Assembly: GCF_005250615.1 (NCBI RefSeq)
Contig: NZ_SULM01000002.1
Span: 62,001 to 126,000, forward strand
Direction: 5' to 3'
Length of the DNA: 64,000 nt
DNA from: Pseudomonas rhizoryzae
Lineage (GTDB): Bacteria; Pseudomonadota; Gammaproteobacteria; Pseudomonadales; Pseudomonadaceae
A program made the translations under genes and the position numbers. This document shows, one piece after another, positions 28,507 to 37,177 of this stretch (its first letter is position 1; every line of letters starts with the position of its first letter). The notes beneath the pieces were generated by a model. It made no database searches. It was not told the origin of the DNA and worked only from the letters and a program-made list of their open reading frames with translations.

Positions 28507-29067
28507 ATGGGTTTTCGCCTCACCGAGATCTACACCCGCCAGGGCGACGCTGGCGACACCGGCCTCGCCGACGGCAGCCGGGTGCCCAAGGACCATCCGC
28601 GCATCGAGGCCATCGGCGCGGTGGACGAACTCAACAGCGCCCTGGGCCTGCTGCTCGCCGAACTGGCCGACGATGAGCGGCTGGCCGAGGTGAGCGCTGT
28701 CCTGGCGCCCTGCCAGCACCGGGTGTTCGACCTGGGCGGCGAATTGGCCATGCCCAGCTACCGTGCCCTGCAGGCGACCGAGATCGAGCGGCTGGAACAG
28801 GTCATCGACGGCTGGAACGCCGAGCTGGGGCCGCTGGAGAATTTCATCCTGCCTGGCGGCTCCCGCGCCGTGGCCCAGGCCCATGTCTGCCGTACCCTGG
28901 CGCGCAGCGCCGAGCGCCGCTGCCGTAGCCTGCATGCGGTGGAGCCGCTGGAAGGCCAGGGCTTGCCCTATCTCAATCGCCTGTCCGACCTGCTGTTCGT
29001 CGCGGCGCGCATCGTCGCCCGGCGCCAGGGCGTGAGCGAGGTGCTCTGGCAGGCCGCGCGACCATGA
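28507..29067 (+). CDS. ATP:cob(I)alamin adenosyltransferase, PduO type
   Basis: Makes adenosylcobalamin from cob(I)alamin and ATP. 186 aa with the ATP-binding YTRQGDAGDTGLADGSRV and the conserved R-T-L-A-R-S-A-E-R-R helix. AGGAG upstream. Overlaps the next gene by ATGA. Confidence 0.92.
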   Translation: MGFRLTEIYTRQGDAGDTGLADGSRVPKDHPRIEAIGAVDELNSALGLLLAELADDERLAEVSAVLAPCQHRVFDLGGELAMPSYRALQATEIERLEQVIDGWNAELGPLENFILPGGSRAVAQAHVCRTLARSAERRCRSLHAVEPLEGQGLPYLNRLSDLLFVAARIVARRQGVSEVLWQAARP

Positions 29068-30119
29068 GCGCGCCTGCGGCACCACCCGCGCGCCGCCATG
29101 AGGGCCTGCTCGCACTCTGGGACGGCCTGATCCTGATCCTGGTCTGCGTGAACCTGGCGCTGATCCTGTTCGACAGTCTCTATGCCCTGGACCCGCTCAA
29201 TCGCGCCCTCGCCGCATCGCTGCCAGGCTTTCACGCCTTCTATGGCGAACGCATCCACGCCCACTTCACCAGCATCGACCTGGTGTTCGTCGCCTTCTTC
29301 ATCGCCGACGTGCTGCTCGGTTGGCTGGTGGCGGTGGTCGAGCGGCGCCATGCGCGCTGGTATCACTATCCTTTCATCCATTGGTACGACGTGCTCGGCT
29401 GCATCCCGCTGGGTGGCTTCCGTCTGTTGCGGGCGTTGCGCATCATCTCGCTGCTGCTGCGCCTGCAGCGCCTGGGGCTGATCGACATGCGCCACTGGCG
29501 GCCCTACCGCCTATTCAACCACTACTACCAGTTGCTCATGGAGGACCTGTCGGATCGGGTGATGATCAAGATCTGCGGCGAGTTGCAGGACGAATTGAAT
29601 ACCCGCGACGACTTCTCCCAAAGCGTGATCGACCGCGTTCTTCGCCCGCGCAAGCAGCGACTCATCGATGGCATGGCGCTACGCATCCAGGCGATGGTGG
29701 AACAGGGCTATACCCAGAATCGCACCACCCTGGAGCGATTGGTGGGCGATGTCGTAAAGCGTGCGCTGGACGACAACCCCGATCTCGCCCGCCTCAAGCG
29801 CCTGCCCATGGGCGACCGCCTGGCCGACACCCTGGACGGGGTGCTCACCGATATCGTCAACGGCCTGGTCCGCGAAGCGGCGGCGAGTCTGCGCACCCGG
29901 GATTTTCGCGCCCTGGCCAGCCGCCTGGCCGATCACGGCTTCGACCAGAGCCTGCCCAGCGGCGCCCAGGACAGCGCCCTGGACGAGGTGCTGGTGGAGA
30001 TCCTCGAGGTGTTCAAGCAGAAGGTGCTGCAGCGCCGGCTCGACCAACTCGATGGCGAGCTCTGGCCGCATGAGTGGCAGCGCAGCGAGATAGATCCGAT
30101 CAACGCGCCACGGAGCTGA
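29064..30119 (+). CDS. voltage-sensor-like membrane protein without a pore domain
   Basis: 351 aa of unknown function. Four N-terminal segments resemble the S1-S4 voltage sensor of ion channels: S1 ~18-40, S2 ~72-95 with an acidic residue, S3 around WYDVLGCIP, and S4 FRLLRALRIISLLLRL with Arg every third position. No S5-S6 or selectivity filter follows; residues ~140-351 look soluble and helical. ATGA overlap suggests translation coupled to the cobalamin gene. It converges with the next gene, overlapping it by 20 nt. Confidence 0.72.
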   Translation: MSAPAAPPARRHEGLLALWDGLILILVCVNLALILFDSLYALDPLNRALAASLPGFHAFYGERIHAHFTSIDLVFVAFFIADVLLGWLVAVVERRHARWYHYPFIHWYDVLGCIPLGGFRLLRALRIISLLLRLQRLGLIDMRHWRPYRLFNHYYQLLMEDLSDRVMIKICGELQDELNTRDDFSQSVIDRVLRPRKQRLIDGMALRIQAMVEQGYTQNRTTLERLVGDVVKRALDDNPDLARLKRLPMGDRLADTLDGVLTDIVNGLVREAAASLRTRDFRALASRLADHGFDQSLPSGAQDSALDEVLVEILEVFKQKVLQRRLDQLDGELWPHEWQRSEIDPINAPRS

Positions 30120-30951
30120 TCTGCTGCTGCAGGTTCTGTACCTGGCTCTGCAGGGTGGTGATGTTTCTCGTGGTCTGCAGGCGGAAGGCGTCGAATTCCT
30201 TGCTGTCCGGGCCGACCGGACGGGCGTCGAGTTCACTGCGCAGCACCAGCAGGTCCTGCTGGATGTCGCCCAGCGACTGGCTCTGAGCGCTCGGCTTCTT
30301 GAGCGCGGCGATATCCGCCTGCAGCGCCTTGTTCTGCGCCGTCAGGCTGGCGACCTGCTCCTCCAGAGAGTTGGCACGCGCCAGGCCAGTCTTCAGCGCA
30401 GCCTGCTCGTCGGCCAGGGTCTTGAGGCGGCCGTCCACCGAGCCACTGCCGTTCTGCACCGTCTCCAGCGCGGTGGCGAGGTCTTGCAGGCGATTGTCCT
30501 GGGCTTGCTGGTTATCCGCGACTCCCTGCTGCTGGCGACTGAGTTCAGCGACCTTGGTCTGTAGCGTCTTGACCTGCAGCAGCAAGGCTTCGCGGCTGGT
30601 GGTGCCCGAGGACTCGCTCTCCACCAGCTTGCCGGAGATATCCCTCAGGCGGCCCTGGGCGTCCTCGCTGATACGGGCGAAGTTTTCCTGGGTGGCCACT
30701 ACCTGGTCCTGCATCAGCACCAATTGCTGATGGCTCCACCAGGCGACACCGGCCAGCGCCAGGGTCAGGGCGGCGACCAATACCCACAGCGGCGCCGTGG
30801 AAGGCCCGCGCCGGGCCGGGCGGACATGGCCGACGGGCTCGCGATAGGGTTCGTCGTCACCGTCGGTCGGCCGCCGACTCAAGGGGCGATCGTCACGTTC
30901 CGGCTTCAGACTCGGCACGTTATCCATTTCATCGAGAAGATCGTTGCGCAT
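30100..30951 (-). CDS. single-pass membrane protein with long periplasmic coiled coil
   Basis: 283 aa, unrecognised. A charged cytoplasmic N-terminus (~1-65) is followed by one TM (PLWVLVAALTLALAGVAWW) and ~190 residues rich in Gln, Leu, Ala and Ser with heptad-like spacing, so probably a periplasmic coiled coil. ATG 30951 is chosen because the sequence after it (RNDLLDEMDNVPSL) reads as a normal start; the frame's earlier extension is rejected. The gap to 31205 holds no gene. Confidence 0.75.
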   Translation of the reverse strand: MRNDLLDEMDNVPSLKPERDDRPLSRRPTDGDDEPYREPVGHVRPARRGPSTAPLWVLVAALTLALAGVAWWSHQQLVLMQDQVVATQENFARISEDAQGRLRDISGKLVESESSGTTSREALLLQVKTLQTKVAELSRQQQGVADNQQAQDNRLQDLATALETVQNGSGSVDGRLKTLADEQAALKTGLARANSLEEQVASLTAQNKALQADIAALKKPSAQSQSLGDIQQDLLVLRSELDARPVGPDSKEFDAFRLQTTRNITTLQSQVQNLQQQISSVAR

Positions 30952-31205
30952 GGCAGACCTATGACCAGGGGCGAAAGACAAAATCGCGGCCAGTATAGCG
31001 GTCGTCACCCCGGGTGCGAGGTAGCCGACCGCCGCTTTCGTATCGGGATCGTGCACCGAAACTCACACTGCGTCGATATCAATGCGCCATCACGGCGCAC
31101 AGGGAACATCGCCGATCGGAAAAACCTGAGTTCTGCTTGGGTTTCGCCAGCTGGTATGTGACTTGCTTCACACAAGTCATTCTCATCCGTTGGAGGTCAG
31201 TCAGC

Positions 31206-31502
31206 ATGGAATACAGCAAAGCGTACTTCGATTGCCTTACCGCCCTACGCCGCCAACTGCGCAAGGAACAGGATCTGACGATTCGTCTCGACGAGACCGA
31301 TGCCATCCCCCGGATGCTGGTGGCCAGCTTGCGCTCCAGCGAGGCCGAGACCCGCGAGCTGGGCGAGCGGCTGGCCGCGCTCAGCGGCGTGCAACTGCCC
31401 GCTGAATTGCCGCGGCCGGCCCTGGAGATCCAGGAGTCAGGCTTCGTCAGCCGTGAATTCCTGGCGTCCGCCAATCGCTACGTCGGCCCGCTCCGCGGCT
31501 GA
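31206..31502 (+). CDS. conserved small hypothetical protein
   Basis: 98 aa, unrecognised, acidic and helical with no membrane segment or cysteine cluster. TTGGAGGT lies ~9 nt before the ATG. Its 3' end overlaps the convergent reductase-like gene by 25 nt. Confidence 0.65.
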   Translation: MEYSKAYFDCLTALRRQLRKEQDLTIRLDETDAIPRMLVASLRSSEAETRELGERLAALSGVQLPAELPRPALEIQESGFVSREFLASANRYVGPLRG

Positions 31503-32422
31503 CGTCCACGCGGGCGATACTCCTCCAGCGCGGCCCAGGAACTGGCCTCGGGACGATAACCGAAGGCGTCCTGGGCGGCGCGGATGTCCAGGGTGAAGGG
31601 GCTGTCCAGCAGCTCGGGCCAAGGCGACTCGTGGCGCGGGGTGCGTAGCCGGGCATAGAGATGGCGGGGATCCAGGGCCTTGGCCTCGGCCACGGGCGGC
31701 AACTCGAAGCGCCGCAGCAGGAAGTTGATGGCGTCCCAGCACACCAGCGGCTGGCCATCGCTGAGGTTGAACACCTTGCCAGTGGCCGTCGCCGGCTGCT
31801 CCAGCAATAGCGTCACCAGCGCCTGGCGCAGATTGGTCGCACTGGTGAAGTCCCACCGATTGAGGCCATTGCCGCGCCGCCAGAGCTGCTTGGCCCGGGC
31901 GCGTTCGAGCAGCCAACGCGCCCACTCCCGATCGGCCAGGCCCAGTACCTGGGCCGGACGCAGCACCGTCACCTGCGGACCGAACTCGCCGGCGGCCAGG
32001 GCCAGGCGTTCCAGTTGCAGGCGCCGCTGGGCCTCGCTGCCGCGCGGCTTGGCCGGTGCCTGGTCTTCCTTGAGCGCCTCGCCGCCTCTTTCGTAGACTC
32101 GGGCAGACGACACGTAGACGAATTGGGCGACCCGCTGCTGCAGGCAGGCCTCGATCAGCACATGGCCCTGGGCCAAGGCCGCGGCGGTCGGTACGCCGGC
32201 CACATCGGCGCAGTGGGCTATGGCGTCGATGTCGTCACACAGCGCCACCACCTGCTCGGGCTGGTCGAGCAAGGCCGGGCGATACTCGGCGCCACGCTCG
32301 ACCAGGGCATCCAGGGTCGCGCCGGGACGGCCGTGTACGCGCACCAATTGGCCGCGGTCGAGCAGATCGCAGGCCAGGCCGGCACCGAGGGCTTCGCTGG
32401 CGCCCGTGATCAAGATACGCAT
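31478..32422 (-). CDS. NAD-dependent epimerase/dehydratase-like protein (extended SDR fold)
   Basis: 314 aa with a Rossmann N-terminus RILITGASEALGAGLA and the SSARVYE strand typical of extended SDRs. The catalytic YxxxK pair is not evident: at the equivalent place (PRGSEAQRRLQLE) the residues read ExxxR. So it probably binds a dinucleotide but may not reduce a substrate, or may use other residues. Substrate unknown. Confidence 0.8.
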   Translation of the reverse strand: MRILITGASEALGAGLACDLLDRGQLVRVHGRPGATLDALVERGAEYRPALLDQPEQVVALCDDIDAIAHCADVAGVPTAAALAQGHVLIEACLQQRVAQFVYVSSARVYERGGEALKEDQAPAKPRGSEAQRRLQLERLALAAGEFGPQVTVLRPAQVLGLADREWARWLLERARAKQLWRRGNGLNRWDFTSATNLRQALVTLLLEQPATATGKVFNLSDGQPLVCWDAINFLLRRFELPPVAEAKALDPRHLYARLRTPRHESPWPELLDSPFTLDIRAAQDAFGYRPEASSWAALEEYRPRGRQPRSGPT

Positions 32423-32505
32423 GTTGCTGGGATTCCCTGAAAAGACCACGGTCGCGGCAGTGGCGACCGGTGGCGCAGTGTAACCAAAGCCCTGCGCCCG
32501 TGCCG

Positions 32506-33393
32506 CTAGTCGCGCACCAGCCACTCGCCCGCGCTCCGCTCCAGGTGCCGGGTCAGGGCCTGCAGAGGCGTACCGCCGTTACGCCAGTGATGCCAGAACA
32601 GCGGCACGTCCACCCAATGACCGGGCGCCAGATCCACCAGTGCCCCCCTCGCGCGGGCGGCGGCGCTCTGGATATCCGGCAGCAGGCCCCAGCCGATACC
32701 GTTCAGGGTCAGTTGCAAAAAGCCCTCGGCGGACGGACAGAGGTGGTAGTCGAACGGCTGGGTGACGCCAAGTTGTTCGAGGTAGCGGTGCTGCAAGCGA
32801 TCGTCCGGGCCGAAGACTATGGCCGGCGCTCGTGCCAGAGCCTGTGCATCCGGCAACTCGGCGAGGTGTCGGGCACAGAAGGCGGGACTGGCCAGGGCAC
32901 GATAGCGCATGGCGCCCAGGGCACTGACCCGGGCGCCGGCCAGGGGTTGGCCACTGGCGCACAGACAGGCCGCCACCTCGCCTGCGCGCATGCGGCGCAG
33001 CACCACGTCCTGGTCTTCCACCACCAGATCCAGCAGCACGGCCTGCTGCGTCACCCAAGGCCCCACCGCGGCGGCCCACCAGGTCGCCAGGCTGTCGGCA
33101 TTGAGGGCAATGCGCAGCCGTTGCGGCGCGTCCTCGGCCAGACCGGGTACCTCGCTGCCCAGATCAGCCTCCAGCAGCCGCACCTGCTGGATATGACGCA
33201 GCAGGCGCAAACCCGGAGCGGTGGGCTGGGGCGGTGTCTCGCGAACCAGCACCGCCTGGCCGACCCGGGCCTCGAGCAACTTGATGCGCTGGGAGACCGC
33301 CGATTGCGATAGCCCCAGACGCCGCGCGGCGCGCTCGAAGCCGCCCTCTTCCACCACCACGGCCAGGGCTTCGAGCAATTTGTAGTCGATCAT
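32506..33393 (-). CDS. argP: LysR-type regulator ArgP (IciA)
   Basis: 295-aa regulator with an N-terminal HTH (DYKLLEALAVVVEEGGFERAARRLGLSQSAVSQRI) and a LysR effector domain. ArgP senses lysine/arginine and activates argO. It is divergent from argO with a 98-nt gap, the usual arrangement for LysR control. Confidence 0.92.
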   Translation of the reverse strand: MIDYKLLEALAVVVEEGGFERAARRLGLSQSAVSQRIKLLEARVGQAVLVRETPPQPTAPGLRLLRHIQQVRLLEADLGSEVPGLAEDAPQRLRIALNADSLATWWAAAVGPWVTQQAVLLDLVVEDQDVVLRRMRAGEVAACLCASGQPLAGARVSALGAMRYRALASPAFCARHLAELPDAQALARAPAIVFGPDDRLQHRYLEQLGVTQPFDYHLCPSAEGFLQLTLNGIGWGLLPDIQSAAARARGALVDLAPGHWVDVPLFWHHWRNGGTPLQALTRHLERSAGEWLVRD

Positions 33394-33491
33394 CGATTTA
33401 GCTAATGCTGCATTAGGAATATTGGTTTTTCTTATACCCGCAAACCCGGCAAGGTGGCAGCCACTCCACGACCACGGCACCTCTTCGCGTA

Positions 33492-34091
33492 ATGAACAGC
33501 TACTTCACCGGCCTGCTGACCATGGCCAGTCTCATCATGGCGCTGGGCGCCCAGAACACCTACCTGCTGGCCCAGGGGCTGCGGCGCGAGCATCACCTGG
33601 CCATCGCCGCCTTCTGCCTGACCTGCGACGTGGTGCTGGTGGCCGCGGGCGTCCTGGGCCTGGCCGCGCTGATCCAGCACAGCCCGCTGCTGGTGGCTAT
33701 CCTGCGCTGGGGTGGCGCGGCCTTCCTGCTCTGGTACGGCGTCCAGGCCCTGCGCCGGGCCTGGCGACCGGCGGCCCTGAGTAGCCTGGAAGCAGCCAAT
33801 CCACGCAGTCGTCGCCAGGCCCTGCTCGCCGCCGCCGCGGTGTCCCTGCTCAATCCCCACGTCTATCTGGACACGGTGCTGCTGGTGGGCTCCCTGGGCA
33901 GCCAGCAGGCCGCGCCCCTGGCCTACGTGTTCGGCGCCGCCACCGCCTCCATGCTGTGGTTCTTCGGCCTCGCCCTGGGCGCTGCCTGGGCCGCGCCCTA
34001 TCTGGCCCGCCCGACTGTCTGGCGATTGATCGATCTGCTGGTGGCGCTGGTGATGTTCGCCGTTGCCGGGCAACTGTTGGCCTCGGCCTAA
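33492..34091 (+). CDS. argO: arginine exporter ArgO (LysE family)
   Basis: 199-aa inner-membrane exporter of basic amino acids, six hydrophobic segments, LysE signature GAQNTYLLAQGLRREH near the start and LLNPHVYLDT in the middle. Controlled by the divergent ArgP, judged by context. Confidence 0.93.
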   Translation: MNSYFTGLLTMASLIMALGAQNTYLLAQGLRREHHLAIAAFCLTCDVVLVAAGVLGLAALIQHSPLLVAILRWGGAAFLLWYGVQALRRAWRPAALSSLEAANPRSRRQALLAAAAVSLLNPHVYLDTVLLVGSLGSQQAAPLAYVFGAATASMLWFFGLALGAAWAAPYLARPTVWRLIDLLVALVMFAVAGQLLASA

Positions 34092-34154
34092 ATACTAGCC
34101 TTCGGCGGGTGGGCGCCCTAAGCTGCGGCTCTGCCCCTCTCGTCGAGACGTCCC

Positions 34155-35120
34155 ATGCTCTTCGCCCGCTCGCTCCGCAGCCAGAGCCTGCTCCTGTTCG
34201 GCGGCAGTCTGCTGCTGATGCTGCTGATCGCCCTGGCCGGCTTCGCCCTGCTGTCCCGCGAGCTGCAGCGCTACCAGGCGCTGATCGAAGGCCCGCTGGA
34301 GCGGTTGGCGGAGATCGACGACACCCAGCTGATCTTCAAGATCCAGGTGCAGGAGTGGAAGAATTTCCTGCTGCGCGGCGGCGATCCGGAAACGGCCACG
34401 CGCTACTGGCAGGCCTTCCTGACCCGCGAGGCAGAGGTCGATCAGCGCCTGCAGCAACTGGTCGCCACGCTCGCCCCGGACCTGCAGCCGCGCGTTGCGG
34501 CCCTACGTGCCCAACATACTCGCCTGGGCGAGCGCTACCGCGCCGGGCAGGCGGCCTATCTCGCGCACGGCCGCAACCCGCAAGCGGGCGATGCCGAGGT
34601 CCGCGGTATCGACCGGGACACCGCCGACGCCTTCGCCGCGCTGGTCTACGAACTGCACGGACGCACCCAGGTCGAGATCGCCACCATCCGCGCCGAAGCC
34701 CAGCGCGACATCCTGCTGGGCGGCCTGGCGCTGCTACTCTGTGGCGTTGGCTTGCTGTTCCTCGGCGTGCGTCTGGTGGAACGCCGGCTGGTCGATACCC
34801 TGGTAGCCTGTGCCCGGCAACTGGACCTGCTGGCCCGCGGTCGCTTCGGCGAGCGCCTGGCCAACGGCCGGGATGACGAACTGAGCCGCCTGACCCACAG
34901 CACCAACCTCTTGCGCGACGCCGCCGTGCAGCATACTCATGACTTGCGCAACCAGGCATCCGAGCTCGGCGCCCTGAGCGCCCTGCTGGCCAGCCAATTG
35001 CTGACCGAGCCGGGCCAGCCGCCGCGCCCCCTCGAACCGCAGACGCTCAAGGACATCAGCCGACGGCTGACGGACGTCGCCCGGGATCTGCAGGACGCCG
35101 CCAGCCAGCGGCAGGACTGA
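34155..35120 (+). CDS. chemoreceptor-like membrane protein with HAMP but no signalling domain
   Basis: 321 aa. TM1 ~15-35, a helical periplasmic domain ~36-180 of four-helix-bundle type, TM2 ~185-210, a HAMP-like segment ~210-260 with DELSRLT, and a short ~60-residue helical tail. The methyl-accepting hairpin, kinase or GGDEF output usually attached to such a front end is absent. Partner unknown. Confidence 0.75.
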   Translation: MLFARSLRSQSLLLFGGSLLLMLLIALAGFALLSRELQRYQALIEGPLERLAEIDDTQLIFKIQVQEWKNFLLRGGDPETATRYWQAFLTREAEVDQRLQQLVATLAPDLQPRVAALRAQHTRLGERYRAGQAAYLAHGRNPQAGDAEVRGIDRDTADAFAALVYELHGRTQVEIATIRAEAQRDILLGGLALLLCGVGLLFLGVRLVERRLVDTLVACARQLDLLARGRFGERLANGRDDELSRLTHSTNLLRDAAVQHTHDLRNQASELGALSALLASQLLTEPGQPPRPLEPQTLKDISRRLTDVARDLQDAASQRQD

Positions 35121-35128
35121 GCGCCAAA

Positions 35129-35743
35129 CTATAAGGACGCCGGCACCTCGCGCCATTGCCCCGGCGCCAGGTCGTCCAGCGTCCAGGGACCGATACGGAC
35201 CCGCACCAACCGCAGGGTGGGCAAACCAACGGCGGCCGTCATACGCCTTACCTGGCGATTGCGCCCTTCGCGGATGGTCAGCTCCACCCAGGCGGTGGGT
35301 ACGCTCTTGCGAAAACGCACCGGTGGATCGCGCTCCCAGAGTACGGGTGGCTCGGCCAACAGCCGCGCCTCGGCCGGCAGGGTGGGGCCGTCGTTGAGCT
35401 CCACGCCCTGCCGCAGGCGCTGCAGTTGCTCTTCGGTAGGCGTGCCTTCGACCTGTGCCCAATAGGTCTTGGGCAGCTTGTGCTTGGGATCGGCGATGCG
35501 CGCCTGCAGCTGGCCATCGTTGGTCAGCAACAGCAGCCCTTCGCTATCACGGTCCAGGCGGCCGGCGGGATAGACCCCCGGAACCGCGACGAAGGCCTTG
35601 AGCGTCGCCCGGCCATCGGCGTCGGCGAACTGGGTGAGTACATCGAAGGGTTTGTTGAGCAGCAGGAGTCGCGGCTCGGGCGGCGGCGCCTTGGCCTGGC
35701 GGCGGGGCCGGGGGCCGGCAGCGGAACGAGGATTTCGCGGCAT
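35129..35743 (-). CDS. rluE: 23S rRNA pseudouridine synthase RluE-like
   Basis: 204-aa RsuA-family pseudouridine synthase, probably modifying U2457 of 23S rRNA. Motif [18 protein letters not shown] contains catalytic Asp64; KTYWAQVEG and [11 protein letters not shown] are also present. No S4 domain precedes it, as in RluE. Convergent with the upstream gene. Confidence 0.9.
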   Translation of the reverse strand: MPRNPRSAAGPRPRRQAKAPPPEPRLLLLNKPFDVLTQFADADGRATLKAFVAVPGVYPAGRLDRDSEGLLLLTNDGQLQARIADPKHKLPKTYWAQVEGTPTEEQLQRLRQGVELNDGPTLPAEARLLAEPPVLWERDPPVRFRKSVPTAWVELTIREGRNRQVRRMTAAVGLPTLRLVRVRIGPWTLDDLAPGQWREVPASL

Positions 35744-35793
35744 GGATAGCTAGGAGGTAAGCTGGGCCGTCCAGTCTAATCGTCCGAGGTCCC

Positions 35794-36825
35794 ATGCGCA
35801 TCTTTCGTCCGCTGTGGCTGATCCACCTCCTGACCTTGGCCGGTTGTGCCTCGTCGGCCTACGAAGGCCCGCGCTCCGACCACTTCGACGGTGAGCGCTT
35901 CTATAACCTGGCGCCACGCGAAGACAAGAGCCTCTGGACGCTGCTCAAGTGGCAGTTCACCCGGACCCGTCCGCAGTGGACCTGGCAGGACGGCCCGGCC
36001 GTGCCGACGCGTCCCCTACCGCGCGTCGAGGGTAGCGAGCTGCGGGTGACCTTCGTCAACCACGCCACCCTGCTGATCCAGCATGAGGGTCTCAACATCC
36101 TCACCGATCCGGTATGGTCGGAGCGGGTCAGCCCCTTCACCTTCATTGGCCCGAAACGCTATCACGCCCCTGGCGTCGCCCTGGACGACCTGCCGCCGCT
36201 GGACCTGATCTTCGTCAGCCACAGCCACTACGATCATCTGGACCTGGCGACCCTGAGGCGCCTGGCCGAGCGCTCGCCGCTAACGCCAGTGGTGACGCCC
36301 CTGGGCAATGGCGAGCTGATTCGTCGCGAGACCGGCTTCGTCAGGGTCGAGGAGCTGGACTGGTGGCGGAGCGTGCCGCTCAAGGAAGGCCTAAGCCTAC
36401 ATCTGGTGCCAGGCCAGCACTGGTCGGCGCGCAGTCGCTTCGATACCAATCGCCGGCTCTGGGGTGGCTTCGTCCTGGAGGCACCGGCGGGACCGATCTA
36501 TTTCGCCGGCGATACCGGTTGGGGGCCGCATTTCGCCCAGATCCGCGAGCGCCTGGGCGCGCCGCGCTTTGCTGCTATACCTATCGGTGCCTACGAACCG
36601 CGCTGGTTCATGAAGGACAGCCATCTCAACCCGGACGATGCCGTGCGCGCCCATCAGGTATTGGCAGCCGGTAGCAGCCTCGGCATCCACTTCGGCACCT
36701 TTCCGCTCAGCGATGAAGAGCAGTTCGCGCCACCCCGCGACCTGGCACAGGCGCGTGCGCTGCATGGTCTGGCGGATGCGGACTTTCGCACGCCGGTGCC
36801 GGGCGAAGTCTGGTCGGTACCCTGA
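35794..36825 (+). CDS. MBL-fold lipoprotein hydrolase (NAPE-PLD-like)
   Basis: 343 aa with a lipobox LTLAGC (Cys18), so a lipoprotein. Metal ligands HSHYDHLD, a further His at GQHWSAR and FAGDTGWG define a metallo-beta-lactamase fold of the YcbL/NAPE-PLD type. Such enzymes cleave phosphodiester lipids or quorum-type amides; the substrate here is unknown. Confidence 0.88.
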   Translation: MRIFRPLWLIHLLTLAGCASSAYEGPRSDHFDGERFYNLAPREDKSLWTLLKWQFTRTRPQWTWQDGPAVPTRPLPRVEGSELRVTFVNHATLLIQHEGLNILTDPVWSERVSPFTFIGPKRYHAPGVALDDLPPLDLIFVSHSHYDHLDLATLRRLAERSPLTPVVTPLGNGELIRRETGFVRVEELDWWRSVPLKEGLSLHLVPGQHWSARSRFDTNRRLWGGFVLEAPAGPIYFAGDTGWGPHFAQIRERLGAPRFAAIPIGAYEPRWFMKDSHLNPDDAVRAHQVLAAGSSLGIHFGTFPLSDEEQFAPPRDLAQARALHGLADADFRTPVPGEVWSVP

Positions 36826-36829
36826 GCGG

Positions 36830-37165
36830 CTACTCCACCAATCCCTTGTCCCAGAGGCGCACCAGCTCACTGGGCGCACGATCTTCAGGGATCAGCAGGG
36901 TCAACTCGTCTTCCTGCTCGGTGGGCTGCGGGCGGAAGCGCAGCTCCACCTTGAAATAGCGCTGATCACCCCGCCCGACCTGGGTCGGCTCGCCGGATTC
37001 CGGCAGGCAGCGTTCCAGCACCGAACAGATCCGCCCGCGTTGGGCGCTGTCGTACTGGCCGAATTCGATCTCCCGCGGCTTGCTCAGCGCATGCAGGGGG
37101 GCGAAGCCACCCTGTCGCGAGAGTCGCACCACGGTGTCCTTGCCCAGCGGGGGTAATTCGCGCAT
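36830..37165 (-). CDS. emfourin-type protealysin inhibitor
   Basis: 111-aa cytoplasmic protein without a signal peptide, matching the emfourin family by its VVRLSRQGGFAP start, acidic core and ELVRLWDKGLVE end. Emfourins inhibit the M4 protease encoded beside them. It lies 12 nt downstream of the M4 gene on the same strand, the standard operon. Confidence 0.85.
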   Translation of the reverse strand: MRELPPLGKDTVVRLSRQGGFAPLHALSKPREIEFGQYDSAQRGRICSVLERCLPESGEPTQVGRGDQRYFKVELRFRPQPTEQEDELTLLIPEDRAPSELVRLWDKGLVE

Positions 37166-37177
37166 CGCCGTGCTCCT

